Shown: positions 17,436 through 25,828 of the stretch, piece by piece | Layout: each line of letters opens with the position of its first letter | How positions within the stretch are numbered: position 1 is the stretch's first letter | Assembly: GCA_965200235.1 (NCBI GenBank) | Contig: OZ241339.1 | Coordinates: 2,728,001-2,792,000, forward strand | Direction of reading: 5' to 3' | Length of the DNA: 64,000 nt | Source of the DNA: Azotimanducus chitobiosivorans | GTDB taxonomy: Bacteria; Pseudomonadota; Gammaproteobacteria; Pseudomonadales; Azotimanducaceae | The notes under the pieces: model-generated | Seen by the model: the letters and a program-made list of their open reading frames with translations, nothing else | Database searches by the model: none | What the model was told of the DNA's origin: nothing | Made by a program: the position numbers and the translations under genes

Positions 17436-18322
17436 GCTGCGTACCTCTTTTCCATGTCGATATAGGCTCTAGCGATGTCGCGGCGGGTCGCCACCCACAC
17501 ATCTTCGCACTCGGCCAGATATTGCAGCACGCCGAGCAGGGCATCCATGCGTCCGGGCCTGCCGATGATGCGTAGGTGTAGTCCCATCGAGAGCATGCGC
17601 GGGCCATTGTCCTCGGCTTCCAAGATGAGCCATTCAATGCTGTCGAAGATGTAGTCCTGCCAGTCCGAGGGCATCAGCGAGGGCGAGGTCCAGAACTTCA
17701 TGTCGTTGGTGTCGATCGCATAGGGGACAACGAGAATGCGCTGCTGCTCACTTGCCTCAGTGTCAACTTCGGCCCAGAACGGCATGTCGTCGGAATAGTC
17801 GTCCATGTGATAGAGGAAGCCTTCTTCCGCGAGGATCTTTCGCGTGTGCTCGGTGTGCATGTAGCGCGACAGCCAGCCCGAAGGGCGCGCGCCTGTGATC
17901 TGCTCAATTGAATCGCGCGCCTTGCGAATAAATGCCCGCTCCTCGTCTTCGCTCATGCGGTGCTGATGCACCCAGCGATAGCCGTGGCAGGCGACTTCGT
18001 GGCCGCCTTGCCGGATGAGCGGAACAAGCTCAGGCGCGCGTTCAAGGGCGAGCGCCGCCGCCGTGACGGTTGCCGGAAACTCATAGTCGTCAAGGAGACC
18101 GAACACTCGCGGCGCACCGGCTTTGATGCCGTAGAGATAATTGCTCTCATTGCCGTAGGAGCGTATCGGGCTGCGCGGTGCTGCCGAGAGTTCATCGACC
18201 GGCTCGGGGCGCGTATCGCCGTCGCGGATATTCATCTCCGCGCCTTCTTCGACGTTCACGACAATCGAAAAGGCGAGCCGCGCGCCGTTCGGCCATGTGG
18301 CGTCTGATGTCAACTTGTTCAT
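17432..18322 (-). CDS. Polysaccharide-deacetylase-fold hydrolase, PuuE-like
   Basis: 296 residues of the NodB/carbohydrate esterase 4 fold. N-terminal strand FSIVVNVEEGAE, then a central HEVACHGYRWVHQ metal-site segment (His-x3-His), and a late SMGLHLRIIGRPGR segment are typical of the PuuE/allantoinase-like branch rather than of peptidoglycan deacetylases. Those relatives hydrolyse cyclic amides or N-acyl groups with a divalent metal. It is the first gene of the operon and probably sets the entry step. No signal peptide, so cytoplasmic. Confidence 0.85.
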   Translation of the reverse strand: MNKLTSDATWPNGARLAFSIVVNVEEGAEMNIRDGDTRPEPVDELSAAPRSPIRSYGNESNYLYGIKAGAPRVFGLLDDYEFPATVTAAALALERAPELVPLIRQGGHEVACHGYRWVHQHRMSEDEERAFIRKARDSIEQITGARPSGWLSRYMHTEHTRKILAEEGFLYHMDDYSDDMPFWAEVDTEASEQQRILVVPYAIDTNDMKFWTSPSLMPSDWQDYIFDSIEWLILEAEDNGPRMLSMGLHLRIIGRPGRMDALLGVLQYLAECEDVWVATRRDIARAYIDMEKRYAA

Positions 18323-18362
18323 GGCTTGATCGTGTAGTGTATGTAGCGTGGAGGACGCATAA

Positions 18363-18397
18363 TGCCCTAATGACCTATTATTATGTCATTTGTGGCA
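18363..18397. promoter_or_regulatory. Inverted repeat between two divergent operons
   Basis: TGCCCTAATGAC and GTCATTTGTGGCA face each other across a 10-base AT-rich spacer; the arms are complementary apart from one extra base and one mismatch. It lies in the 120-base divergent gap between the catabolic operon and the methyltransferase operon, the right place for a dimeric repressor or activator site serving both. No regulator gene is adjacent, so the binding protein is unknown. Confidence 0.45.
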
Positions 18398-18443
18398 TGC
18401 GCCTAGTGGCAACCTGCTTCACAGCAAACTGAGGTGAACAAAT

Positions 18444-19643
18444 ATGAGCGAGCGTCAAGACAACGGGCCGCCCGACTACCGACATGTGGGACGGCACGAC
18501 GTGTTTCCCGAAACAGATCACGATCAAACCGAACGCTACAACTTTCTCGCGCACCTCAACCGTCATTTGGCGACCGAAGTCATGCCCGGTGTCTCAGAGG
18601 CCTATGAAGCGCGGGTTCTGCCTGAGTTTGTCAAGAACGAGGGGCGAACACCTAATCACCGTCATGAAGTGCGCCGTGCGCTCACCAAGGACTCGGTCTT
18701 TCAGACGTGGAGTGCGCTGCGCAGAAACACCATGGAGATGCGCCAGCAAGCGGGACGCTCAGTAGTGCTCGGACAACTCGGTGGCCTGCTTGATCGCACC
18801 GAGGCACTCATCAACGAAGGGCGTCTCAAGCTCAAAGAAGGCTTTGCAGTGCCGGCGCATCTGACAGCCGTCGATCATCACTGCATGCCAGGCAGCTACT
18901 ACTCAGAACTGCTGCCCGGCGATGTCAGCGGCGCCGCCAACTATGATTCAGGGATGTTTGTCACCACCGGCGGTGCGCTTGGACGCTACACCGATGGCGG
19001 CGGCCATGGCGTGGTGCGCTACGTGCGGCGCGAGTTCCCGGACTTCTCGCCAAAGCGCATTCTCGATATTGGCTGCGGCCTCGGACACAATGTCCTGCCG
19101 ATTGCCGCAGCGTTCCCAGACGCCGAGGTCATCGCGGTTGACGCAGGCGCGCCAATGCTGCGCTACGGCGCGGCGCGCGCGGAGAGCCTCGGCGTGACCA
19201 ACGTAACCTTTGTGCAGGGCGACGTGGCGGCGCTCGATGAGTTCGAGGACGCCAGTTTTGACTGGATTCAAAGCACCATGTTCCTGCACGAAACCTCCTA
19301 CAAGGAACTAAAACGCATCATGCGCGAGACGCGCCGCTTGATTGCGCCGGGCGGGCTCGTGCTGCACATCGAGCAGCCTTGCTACTCCGAGACCATGCCC
19401 GTCTTCGAGCAGGCGATGCGCGATTGGGATGCTTTCTACAACAACGAGCCGTTCTGGACCAAGCTGCACGAAATCAGCCTTGACGCCTACATGATCGACG
19501 CCGGTTTCAAGGCCGAAGAGCTCATTCATGGTCATGTCGTGGCCGTGGTCGATACGGACCTGTTCCCCTCGGCTGAAGATGACGATGCAGAGGATTTTGG
19601 TCGCAAGCCAGCGTGGGAAATCACCGGAGCGCGGGTGGCGTGA
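18444..19643 (+). CDS. Class I SAM-dependent methyltransferase
   Basis: 399 residues. The C-terminal half holds a Rossmann methyltransferase: motif I ILDIGCGLGHN, acidic motif II VIAVDAG, motif III region FVQGDVAALDE, and post-motif segments DWIQSTMFLHETS and IAPGGLVLHIEQP. The N-terminal ~170 residues are an extra domain I do not recognise (with VPAHLTAVDHHCMPG). A good ribosome site (GAGGTG) precedes the ATG. Substrate unknown; it is probably a small-molecule O- or C-methyltransferase acting with the VOC and reductase genes that follow. Confidence 0.88.
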   Translation: MSERQDNGPPDYRHVGRHDVFPETDHDQTERYNFLAHLNRHLATEVMPGVSEAYEARVLPEFVKNEGRTPNHRHEVRRALTKDSVFQTWSALRRNTMEMRQQAGRSVVLGQLGGLLDRTEALINEGRLKLKEGFAVPAHLTAVDHHCMPGSYYSELLPGDVSGAANYDSGMFVTTGGALGRYTDGGGHGVVRYVRREFPDFSPKRILDIGCGLGHNVLPIAAAFPDAEVIAVDAGAPMLRYGAARAESLGVTNVTFVQGDVAALDEFEDASFDWIQSTMFLHETSYKELKRIMRETRRLIAPGGLVLHIEQPCYSETMPVFEQAMRDWDAFYNNEPFWTKLHEISLDAYMIDAGFKAEELIHGHVVAVVDTDLFPSAEDDDAEDFGRKPAWEITGARVA

Positions 19644-20008
19644 GTCACCCGGATTCCATCGATCCGATCTCGCTCGCCGGCGTCAAGGCGAAGGGCAAGC
19701 GGCCTTACTTCTTCAAGGATGCCGACGTTGAGCGCGTGCTGTCGATCACCATGGCGGTGGCCGGAGAACTTGCTGTGATGCGGCAGCGGCTCGACACCAT
19801 CGAAGCGCTGCTTGATGCGCGCGGCCATGTGAGCCGAGAAGACATCGAAGCCTTCACGCCGAGCGCCGAGCAAGAGGCGGCGCGCTCGCGCTGGAATCAA
19901 GAGTACATCGCCCGCATTCTCAGAATCCTGCAGCAGGACCGCGAAGCCTTGAGCAGGCCTGAGGAAGTGACCTCCGAGGCGGCCGGCAACAAACTGGCGG
20001 AAGACTGA
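19640..20008 (+). CDS. Small hypothetical protein
   Basis: About 122 residues from a GTG that overlaps the methyltransferase stop (GTGA); an ATG at 19613 in the same frame would add nine residues. It is rich in charged residues and probably mostly helical (VERVLSITMAVAGELAVMRQRLDTIEALLDARG), possibly a coiled-coil subunit. The stop overlaps the start of the VOC gene (TGATG), so it is firmly inside the operon. No family recognised; an oligomerisation or regulatory partner of a neighbouring enzyme is possible. Confidence 0.7.
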   Translation: MSHPDSIDPISLAGVKAKGKRPYFFKDADVERVLSITMAVAGELAVMRQRLDTIEALLDARGHVSREDIEAFTPSAEQEAARSRWNQEYIARILRILQQDREALSRPEEVTSEAAGNKLAED

Positions 20009-20883
20009 TGCACCTGTTGCGTGCGGGGAGCATCTGTGTCGCCAACCTATCGGCGTCGGTCGCAGTCTACGAGCGCTGGCTTGACTATTCGCCTGTGGAA
20101 CAAGGCACGCTCGAAGGGCCGCTTGTGAAAAGCTGGGGAACGCCGGGCATGGAAGGCGCGCGCTTTGCCGTGCTGCGCCCGGCATCCGGCAAGGACATCT
20201 TCGTTCGCCTCATTGAAGCGTCGCCTGTCAAGCAGTTCGTGCCGCTCACAACCTACGGATGGGCGGCGCTCGAATTTTGTGTCACAGACGTACTGGCGAC
20301 ACACGAACAGATGCGCGAGTCGCCGTTTGAAGTCATCGGCCCGCCGCGAAAAATCACCGGGCTCGATGCCATTCATCCCATGCAGGTTCGAGGCCCGGAC
20401 GGCGAAATCTGCTATTTCACGCAAATCAACGACGACCTGCCGGATTTCGCGCTGCCGCGCGCGTCGTCCCCAATCGACCATCTGTTCATCAATGTGCTGG
20501 CAGCGAGCGACATGGCGGCGACGCAGCGCTGGCTGGTGGACCAGGTCGGACTTGAGATCGGTCGAGCGCATATGGAGATTGAGTACACCATGCTCGCCAA
20601 GGCATTCGGCGCACCGTCCGGCACGCTCTATGCCATCTCCACCATTACACATGGCCGCGATGTGTTCTTGGAAGTTGATCAGATGCCAGCGCAAGCCGGG
20701 CCACGGCCAAGGCACGAAGGCATGCTGCCACCCGGAATCTGTATGACGACGATTGAAGCACCGGACTTCGACGCCTTGGAAGGTGCTGCGCACGCCTTTC
20801 GCGGCGCGATATACGACGGTCGGCGCTGCAAGGTGCTCAAGGACCCGGACGGCACCTTGTTTGAGCTCGTGGAGCGAGGCTAA
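20008..20883 (+). CDS. VOC (glyoxalase/bleomycin resistance/dioxygenase) superfamily protein
   Basis: 291 residues made of two vicinal-oxygen-chelate modules. The first runs to about residue 140 (ICVANLSASVAVYERWL... ending MQVRGPDGEICYFTQ), the second from about 150 (IDHLFINVLAASDMAATQRWL... ending KVLKDPDGTLFELVE). The GPDG/DPDG turn followed by a Glu in each half is typical. Such proteins bind a metal and act as lyases, isomerases or ring-cleaving dioxygenases, or bind drugs; I cannot choose. Its operon position suggests it acts on the same molecule as the methyltransferase and reductase. Confidence 0.82.
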   Translation: MHLLRAGSICVANLSASVAVYERWLDYSPVEQGTLEGPLVKSWGTPGMEGARFAVLRPASGKDIFVRLIEASPVKQFVPLTTYGWAALEFCVTDVLATHEQMRESPFEVIGPPRKITGLDAIHPMQVRGPDGEICYFTQINDDLPDFALPRASSPIDHLFINVLAASDMAATQRWLVDQVGLEIGRAHMEIEYTMLAKAFGAPSGTLYAISTITHGRDVFLEVDQMPAQAGPRPRHEGMLPPGICMTTIEAPDFDALEGAAHAFRGAIYDGRRCKVLKDPDGTLFELVERG

Positions 20884-20887
20884 CGAG

Positions 20888-21874
20888 GTGACCGGCAATC
20901 TTCGGGTCGTATTAAAGCGGCAACCAGAAGGCGTGCCCGTGCCGGAAGATTTCGCGCTAGAGGTCGCCGAAGCCGGAGATCAAGGCGTCTTGTGTCGAAC
21001 TCGCTGCATCTCGCTCGACCCGTACATTCGAGGCCGCTTGAGCGGACGCCATTTGACGGGTGTCATATCGCCGGGCGAACCCATGTCGAGCGAGCTGATT
21101 CTTGAAGTCGCCGAGTCGGCGCATGGGTTTACGGCAGGCGCGGTGGTGCGTGCGCATGGGCCGTGGCAGCATCACGTGCGGTTGGATGCACAGTCGCTGC
21201 AACCTGTGCCAAACGACATTGCGCCCGCGTCGCTATTCCTCGGTGTGCTTGGCATGCCGGGGCTCACGGCCTACGCAGGCATCAAGACGATACTGCGTCC
21301 GAAGTCCGATGAAACGCTGGTCGTGTCGGCAGCCGCCGGTCCTGTTGGCGCGACAGTCGCCCAGCTTGGTCGTATCGCCGGGTCGCGAGTCGTTGGCATC
21401 GCCGGAAGCGTGGACAAGTGTCGTTGGCTTGTTGATGTAGCGGAGCTCGACGAGGTCATCAATTATCGCCGGGAGAATGTTCGTGAGGCATTGGACCGCA
21501 CATGTCCGAAGGGGATCGACATGTATTTCGATAACGTCGGAGGTGACGTCCTCGCTGCTGTCATGGAACGGCTTGCGCATGGTGCGCGCGTGGCGCTTTG
21601 CGGTCTGATGTCGCAATACAACAGCGATTCGCCGCTGTCAGGCCCGAATCCCGGCTTGATCATCCGTGCGCGCGCCTGCGTGCAAGGACTCGTCGTCTAC
21701 GATCACGAAGCTTTGCGAAATGAGATGCAGACGGCGCTTGTCGAAGAGATTCAAGCAGGGCGGCTTGCCTTTCGGGAGGATGTCTCGCGCGGGCTTGAGT
21801 CAGCCCCGGACGCCTTCTGCCGCCTGATGCGCGGCGAGAATTTCGGCAAGGCGCTTGTTGACTTGGAAAGTTGA
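20888..21874 (+). CDS. NADP-dependent MDR-superfamily oxidoreductase (CurA / leukotriene-B4 12-hydroxydehydrogenase-like)
   Basis: About 328 residues from the GTG at 20888 (VTGNLRVVLKRQPEGVPVPEDF), preceded by GAGCGAGG-type ribosome binding. The longer frame starting at 20753 lies inside the VOC gene and is rejected. Features: YIRGRLSG, GVLGMPGLTAYAGI, a Rossmann SAAAGPVGATVAQLGRIAGSRVVGIAGS with the Lys that prefers NADP, and DMYFDNVGG. This zinc-free MDR branch reduces activated alkenes (enones) or 2-alkenals. Confidence 0.88.
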   Translation: MTGNLRVVLKRQPEGVPVPEDFALEVAEAGDQGVLCRTRCISLDPYIRGRLSGRHLTGVISPGEPMSSELILEVAESAHGFTAGAVVRAHGPWQHHVRLDAQSLQPVPNDIAPASLFLGVLGMPGLTAYAGIKTILRPKSDETLVVSAAAGPVGATVAQLGRIAGSRVVGIAGSVDKCRWLVDVAELDEVINYRRENVREALDRTCPKGIDMYFDNVGGDVLAAVMERLAHGARVALCGLMSQYNSDSPLSGPNPGLIIRARACVQGLVVYDHEALRNEMQTALVEEIQAGRLAFREDVSRGLESAPDAFCRLMRGENFGKALVDLES

Positions 21875-21930
21875 ACCGAACTTTCCAAACAGTGTTAGGC
21901 TTTCTCTTCGAATCCTAGACGGAAAGCCCC

Positions 21931-22362
21931 ATGTACCAGTTGCTCGCCGAACCGCTCGTGGCCTTGAGCGTCCTGCTCTTGCTCGCGGTCATTGCCCACT
22001 ACATGTGGATACAGCTGACCGTCGGCAGGTTGCGCCTTGCCAAAGGCATTGAAGCGCCAGCAGTCACCGGCGACCCTGAATTTGAACGCGCATATCGCGT
22101 GCAAGCCAACTCGGTCGAACAGCTTGCGATCTTCCTGCCGTGCTACATGATCCTGATCGTGCTCACCGGACTACTCGGCAGTGACGTATTTCTTTGGATC
22201 ACAGTTGCGCTCGGCTTTCTCTATCTTGTCGGTCGAGTGCTATATGCCCGAACCTATATGACCGATGCCTCAAAACGCGCGATTGGCGCCGCCATTACGT
22301 TCGTGGTGAACGTCCTGATGCTGCTCGCGCTTATCGTGCAGTTTTTGATTTTCTTGTTCTGA
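21931..22362 (+). CDS. MAPEG family membrane protein
   Basis: 143 residues with four transmembrane helices and the family signature ERAYRVQANSVEQLAIFLP between the first and second helices. MAPEG proteins in eukaryotes act in eicosanoid and glutathione metabolism; bacterial members are mostly uncharacterised, some with glutathione transferase or peroxidase activity. It lies in the inner membrane. The next gene starts 29 bases after its stop. Confidence 0.87.
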   Translation: MYQLLAEPLVALSVLLLLAVIAHYMWIQLTVGRLRLAKGIEAPAVTGDPEFERAYRVQANSVEQLAIFLPCYMILIVLTGLLGSDVFLWITVALGFLYLVGRVLYARTYMTDASKRAIGAAITFVVNVLMLLALIVQFLIFLF

Positions 22363-22391
22363 AGCCCTCAGTAGGCTCAAAGGACTGCTGC

Positions 22392-23351
22392 ATGCCCGCA
22401 CAAGCGACACGTCGGATAGTCGGCAACGCCGCTGCCCGTCGCAAGCGTATGATCGCCTTCGGATGGTACGGCGGAAAATTCAGCCATCTTGACTTTATAT
22501 TGCCGAACCTTCCCGAAGATGCGCGGCATTTTTGCGACGTGTTTGGCGGCTCTGCGGCGGTGGTCATCAATCGCCGGCCGACAGAAGTTGAAACCTACAA
22601 CGACATCGATTCCGAATTGGTCAACTTCTTCAAGACGCTTCGCGACGATAAGACCAGTGAATCGCTGATTCGAGCGATTGGCCTGACGCCATTTTCCAGA
22701 GAAGAGCTCGCGCTCGCGTGTCAGCCTTCGGTAGGGCTTGATCCCATCGAAAAGGCGCGCAGATTCTTTGTGCGTGCTCGCCAGACACGGACAGGCCTCG
22801 CGCAGACGGCCTCGGAAGGACGTTGGGCGCATTGTTTGCTGACAAGTCGCGCAGGCATGTCTGGCGCGGTATCTCGCTGGCTTGGGTCGGTCGAGGGGCT
22901 CGCAGAAATCGTCCAGCGATTGCAGCGGATTCAGATTGAGAATGCGCCCGCAATGGAAGTGCTCGAACGCTATGATTCGCCGGACACGCTGTTCTATCTG
23001 GATCCGCCGTACGTTCACCAAGCTCGCGGCGACTCGCACGCCTACGCGGTCGAAATGACGGACTCGCAGCATGAGGCGCTTGGCGAACGACTTCTCGGCA
23101 TTGAAGGCCGGTTCGCCCTTTCGGGCTATCGCAACCCGATCTATGACCGGGTGCTTGCCGGTATTCGCCGAGTGGAAGCACCCGCGAAGCTCTGCCATTC
23201 AGTTCGCCAAGAGCGGCAAGAGTGCTTGTGGGTGAACTACGACGAAAATGGCACTCGGCTCAATGTATCCCGATTGCGACTTTGTGCATCGCGCAGTCCT
23301 CTCGACCAAGGCTCAGGTACGCGTGTCAAGTATAGTTACAAAGCCGGATAG
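22392..23351 (+). CDS. D12-class (Dam-like) adenine DNA methyltransferase, solitary
   Basis: About 319 residues from the ATG at 22392. The upstream frame to 22194 is inside the MAPEG gene. Motif X/I region FGWYGGKFSHLDFILPNLP, motif I CDVFGGSAAVVIN, motif ETYNDIDSELVNFF, and catalytic motif IV FYLDPPY are all present, in the order of the D12 (alpha) class. No restriction endonuclease is adjacent and the neighbours are metabolic genes, so it may be an orphan or a phage-derived methylase. It overlaps the convergent hydrolase gene by 16 bases at the 3' ends. Confidence 0.88.
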   Translation: MPAQATRRIVGNAAARRKRMIAFGWYGGKFSHLDFILPNLPEDARHFCDVFGGSAAVVINRRPTEVETYNDIDSELVNFFKTLRDDKTSESLIRAIGLTPFSREELALACQPSVGLDPIEKARRFFVRARQTRTGLAQTASEGRWAHCLLTSRAGMSGAVSRWLGSVEGLAEIVQRLQRIQIENAPAMEVLERYDSPDTLFYLDPPYVHQARGDSHAYAVEMTDSQHEALGERLLGIEGRFALSGYRNPIYDRVLAGIRRVEAPAKLCHSVRQERQECLWVNYDENGTRLNVSRLRLCASRSPLDQGSGTRVKYSYKAG

Positions 23352-24286
23352 TGCCGCCCAAGCCATTCAAGTATGAGTCGGTTGGTGTCTTCAGGGCGCT
23401 CCTGCTGAATCCAGTGGCCGCAAGGGAGTGAGTGCTCCTCGACGAGCGGCACGACCTCTTGGAGATTGTTGCCTTTGGGCACCGCATCGTAATCGCCGTA
23501 GATCATGAGCGCCGGATGCTCGATGCGTTCGGGAAAGTCGGCCATCAGATGCCAGTTGCGAGTGAAGTTCCTGTACCAGTTGATGCCGCCGGTGAAGCCG
23601 CTGGTCTCGAACGCACGCGCAAAGACATCGAGTTCGGCTTCAGACATGAGCGGCTCTCCATGCGGCGAATCTGATCTCACGAGATTGATGAACGGCATGC
23701 CCGGCTGAAGCTCTGCCGGTGGTTCGAGCCACGCCTTGGTGCGGTAGATATTGCCAAGAAACTTGCGCGGGTTTTCGTCGAACGCTGCGTCGGCCACGCC
23801 CGGCTGCCGATTGAAGTGAACGATGTAGAAATCGGGACCGAGCATCTTTTCCCAAAAGCCCACCCACTCGCTTGTCTCGCGGCGCATGTACGGCACGCTC
23901 AGATTGATTACGCCACTGACACGGTTTGGATGCATGAGCGCAAGGTTCCAGACCACGATCGCGCCCCAGTCGTGCCCGACGAACACCGCCTTCTCATGGC
24001 CAAAATGATCGAGCAGGCCAAGAAGGTCGTGGCAGAGGTGCGAACAATCGTAGGCTTCGACAGCATCGGGCGCGTCGCTTGTTGCGTAGCCGCGCTGATT
24101 CGGTACAATAACTTGATAGCCCGCCTCCACGAGGGGCGCTATTTGAAAGCGCCATGAATAGGCAATTTCAGGCCAGCCGTGGCACAGGACAAGCGGCCTG
24201 CCTTCGCCAGCGCTATGGACGCTGAGGGTGATGCCGTTGGTTGCGATGTTGGTGGCTTGCGGGAACTTGGGAGCTTGCGCATTCAT
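23336..24286 (-). CDS. Alpha/beta hydrolase, epoxide-hydrolase-like
   Basis: 316 residues. An oxyanion HGWPE motif follows LVLCHG, and the nucleophile elbow reads VGHDWGAIVVW (Asp nucleophile, the epoxide hydrolase form). Further on come a lid domain and a late acid/His pair (YGDYDAVP, CGHWIQQERP). Soluble epoxide hydrolases of this type are 290-330 residues. The likely reaction is opening of an epoxide to a diol; dehalogenase relatives share the Asp elbow. Catalytic Tyr candidates sit in the lid but I have not placed them firmly. Confidence 0.88.
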   Translation of the reverse strand: MNAQAPKFPQATNIATNGITLSVHSAGEGRPLVLCHGWPEIAYSWRFQIAPLVEAGYQVIVPNQRGYATSDAPDAVEAYDCSHLCHDLLGLLDHFGHEKAVFVGHDWGAIVVWNLALMHPNRVSGVINLSVPYMRRETSEWVGFWEKMLGPDFYIVHFNRQPGVADAAFDENPRKFLGNIYRTKAWLEPPAELQPGMPFINLVRSDSPHGEPLMSEAELDVFARAFETSGFTGGINWYRNFTRNWHLMADFPERIEHPALMIYGDYDAVPKGNNLQEVVPLVEEHSLPCGHWIQQERPEDTNRLILEWLGRHYPAL

Positions 24287-24388
24287 GGGGCGAACCGATG
24301 ATGACCAATTGACGGACGGGCATCATACTTTTTTCTTGTCGAGAGCTTGGGAGTAGCATCGACATCCGATTCCATACAGGATTCACAC

Positions 24389-24805
24389 ATGAGCATTCTC
24401 GAATTGCAGCAGGCACGCTACGTTAGCCTCGTTACGTTTCGTAGATCCGGAAAAGCGGTGCCGACACCAGTGTGGGCAGCCTTCCACGAAGGCGCCTTCT
24501 ATATCTTTTCCGCCGGGGACGCTGGCAAGGTGAAGCGCCTTCGAAACTCTAATCGCGCGCGCCTCGCCAAGTGCGATGCGCGCGGCGGGTCGCTTGGCGA
24601 ATACTTTGAAGCCCGCGCCGAATTGATAGCTGACAAGGCCGATGTCACTCGTGCGCTTCAAGCCTTGAGAGGCAAGTACGGATGGCAGATGTGGCTTGCC
24701 GACATCGGTGCTAGGTTGACTGGCCGTTTTGCAAAGCGGGCGTATATTCGGGTGGTTTTGGACGAGCCTCAAATAGCGGAGGGGCCTGCGCATGACCAAA
24801 TGTGA
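24389..24805 (+). CDS. PPOX-class flavin/F420-dependent enzyme
   Basis: 138 residues from the ATG at 24389 (MSILELQQARYVSLVTF). The split-barrel signature VSLVTFRRSGKAVPTPVWAAF, then FYIFSAGDAGKVKRLRNSNRARL and a GEYFEARAEL segment, match the pyridoxamine-5'-phosphate-oxidase-like fold. Members bind FMN or F420 and reduce small molecules; the cofactor is not certain. It overlaps the start of the RhuM-Fic gene by 14 bases, although the composition changes there, so the overlap may mark an island boundary. Confidence 0.78.
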   Translation: MSILELQQARYVSLVTFRRSGKAVPTPVWAAFHEGAFYIFSAGDAGKVKRLRNSNRARLAKCDARGGSLGEYFEARAELIADKADVTRALQALRGKYGWQMWLADIGARLTGRFAKRAYIRVVLDEPQIAEGPAHDQM

Positions 24806-25790
24806 TCCGGTAGCAGCCCCTAGGGGCGAACTTGTTGTGTACGAATCGCCGGAGGGCGAGGTGAGCGTGGATGTTCGCTTCGAAAGTGAATCTGTGTGGC
24901 TGACACAACTACAAATGGGGGAGGTGTTTCAATCCACGCCCGAGAACATCCTTATGCATTTGCGTAATGTCTATTCGAGTCAGGAATTGGAGGAAAAGGC
25001 AACTGCTAAGGATTTCTTAGTAGTTCGAACTGAAGGCAAGAGGTCGGTAAGGCGCAAGATCAAGCACTACAATTTGGATGCGATCATTTCAGTTGGATAT
25101 CGAGTCAACTCACAGCGGGCCGTGCGATTTCGCCAGTGGGCGACCCGCACTCTGCGCGACCATCTCGTCCACGGCTTCACAGCGAATGAACGAAGGCTTG
25201 CCGAACGCGGCCTTGTCGAGGCACGGGAGACATTGGAATTGCTTGCCCGCACGCTGAAGAATCAGTCACTCGTGGACGAAACCGGAAGCGCCGTGCTGCA
25301 CCTCATCACCGCATACGCTGACACGTGGCGGCTGCTGCTCGAATATGATGAGGACCGCCTGAAGGCGCCAGCAGGAGTGAAGCCAGCGACGAGTGCGCTT
25401 GACATTGATCGCGCCCACGGTGCGATCAATGCTTTCCGGCGCGATTTGGCTGCAAAAGGCGAAGCCTCGCCATTATTCGGCAACCCGCGCGGCGATGCGC
25501 TCGAGGCCATACTTGGCAACTTGGAGCAGACCATGTTCGGTGAACCCCTGTATCGCAGCCGTGAGGAAAAGGCAGCGCATCTACTCTATTTCGTAGTCAA
25601 AGATCATCCATTCACCGATGGCAACAAGCGCATCGGCTCTCTTCTGTTCGTGCTGTATTTGACACAGGAGGGCATTGAGCGCCGCCTCGATCCAGGTGCG
25701 TTGACGGCGCTCACCCTGCTCGTGGCAGAGAGTGAGCCAGCGAACAAAGATCTGATGATTCGTCTGATCATGAATCTTATGGGGAGATAA
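24792..25790 (+). CDS. RhuM-like N-terminus fused to Fic/DOC domain (probable toxin or effector)
   Basis: 332 residues. The N-terminal ~150 residues match the RhuM 'virulence protein' family: VWLTQLQMGEVFQST, NILMHLRNVYSSQEL, KHYNLDAIISVGYRVNS and FRQWATRTLRDHL. The C-terminal ~150 residues hold a Fic/DOC core with the catalytic loop HPFTDGNKRIGS. Fic proteins transfer AMP or other nucleotides to target proteins. An inhibitory S/TxxxE(G/N) helix is not obvious near the core. It starts the accessory island and is followed by the disrupted AAA ATPase. Confidence 0.88.
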   Translation: MTKCDPVAAPRGELVVYESPEGEVSVDVRFESESVWLTQLQMGEVFQSTPENILMHLRNVYSSQELEEKATAKDFLVVRTEGKRSVRRKIKHYNLDAIISVGYRVNSQRAVRFRQWATRTLRDHLVHGFTANERRLAERGLVEARETLELLARTLKNQSLVDETGSAVLHLITAYADTWRLLLEYDEDRLKAPAGVKPATSALDIDRAHGAINAFRRDLAAKGEASPLFGNPRGDALEAILGNLEQTMFGEPLYRSREEKAAHLLYFVVKDHPFTDGNKRIGSLLFVLYLTQEGIERRLDPGALTALTLLVAESEPANKDLMIRLIMNLMGR

Positions 25791-25828
25791 GCCCTTGGCT
25801 ATAATCCCTTCAAGAACCAAGCCGTTGA

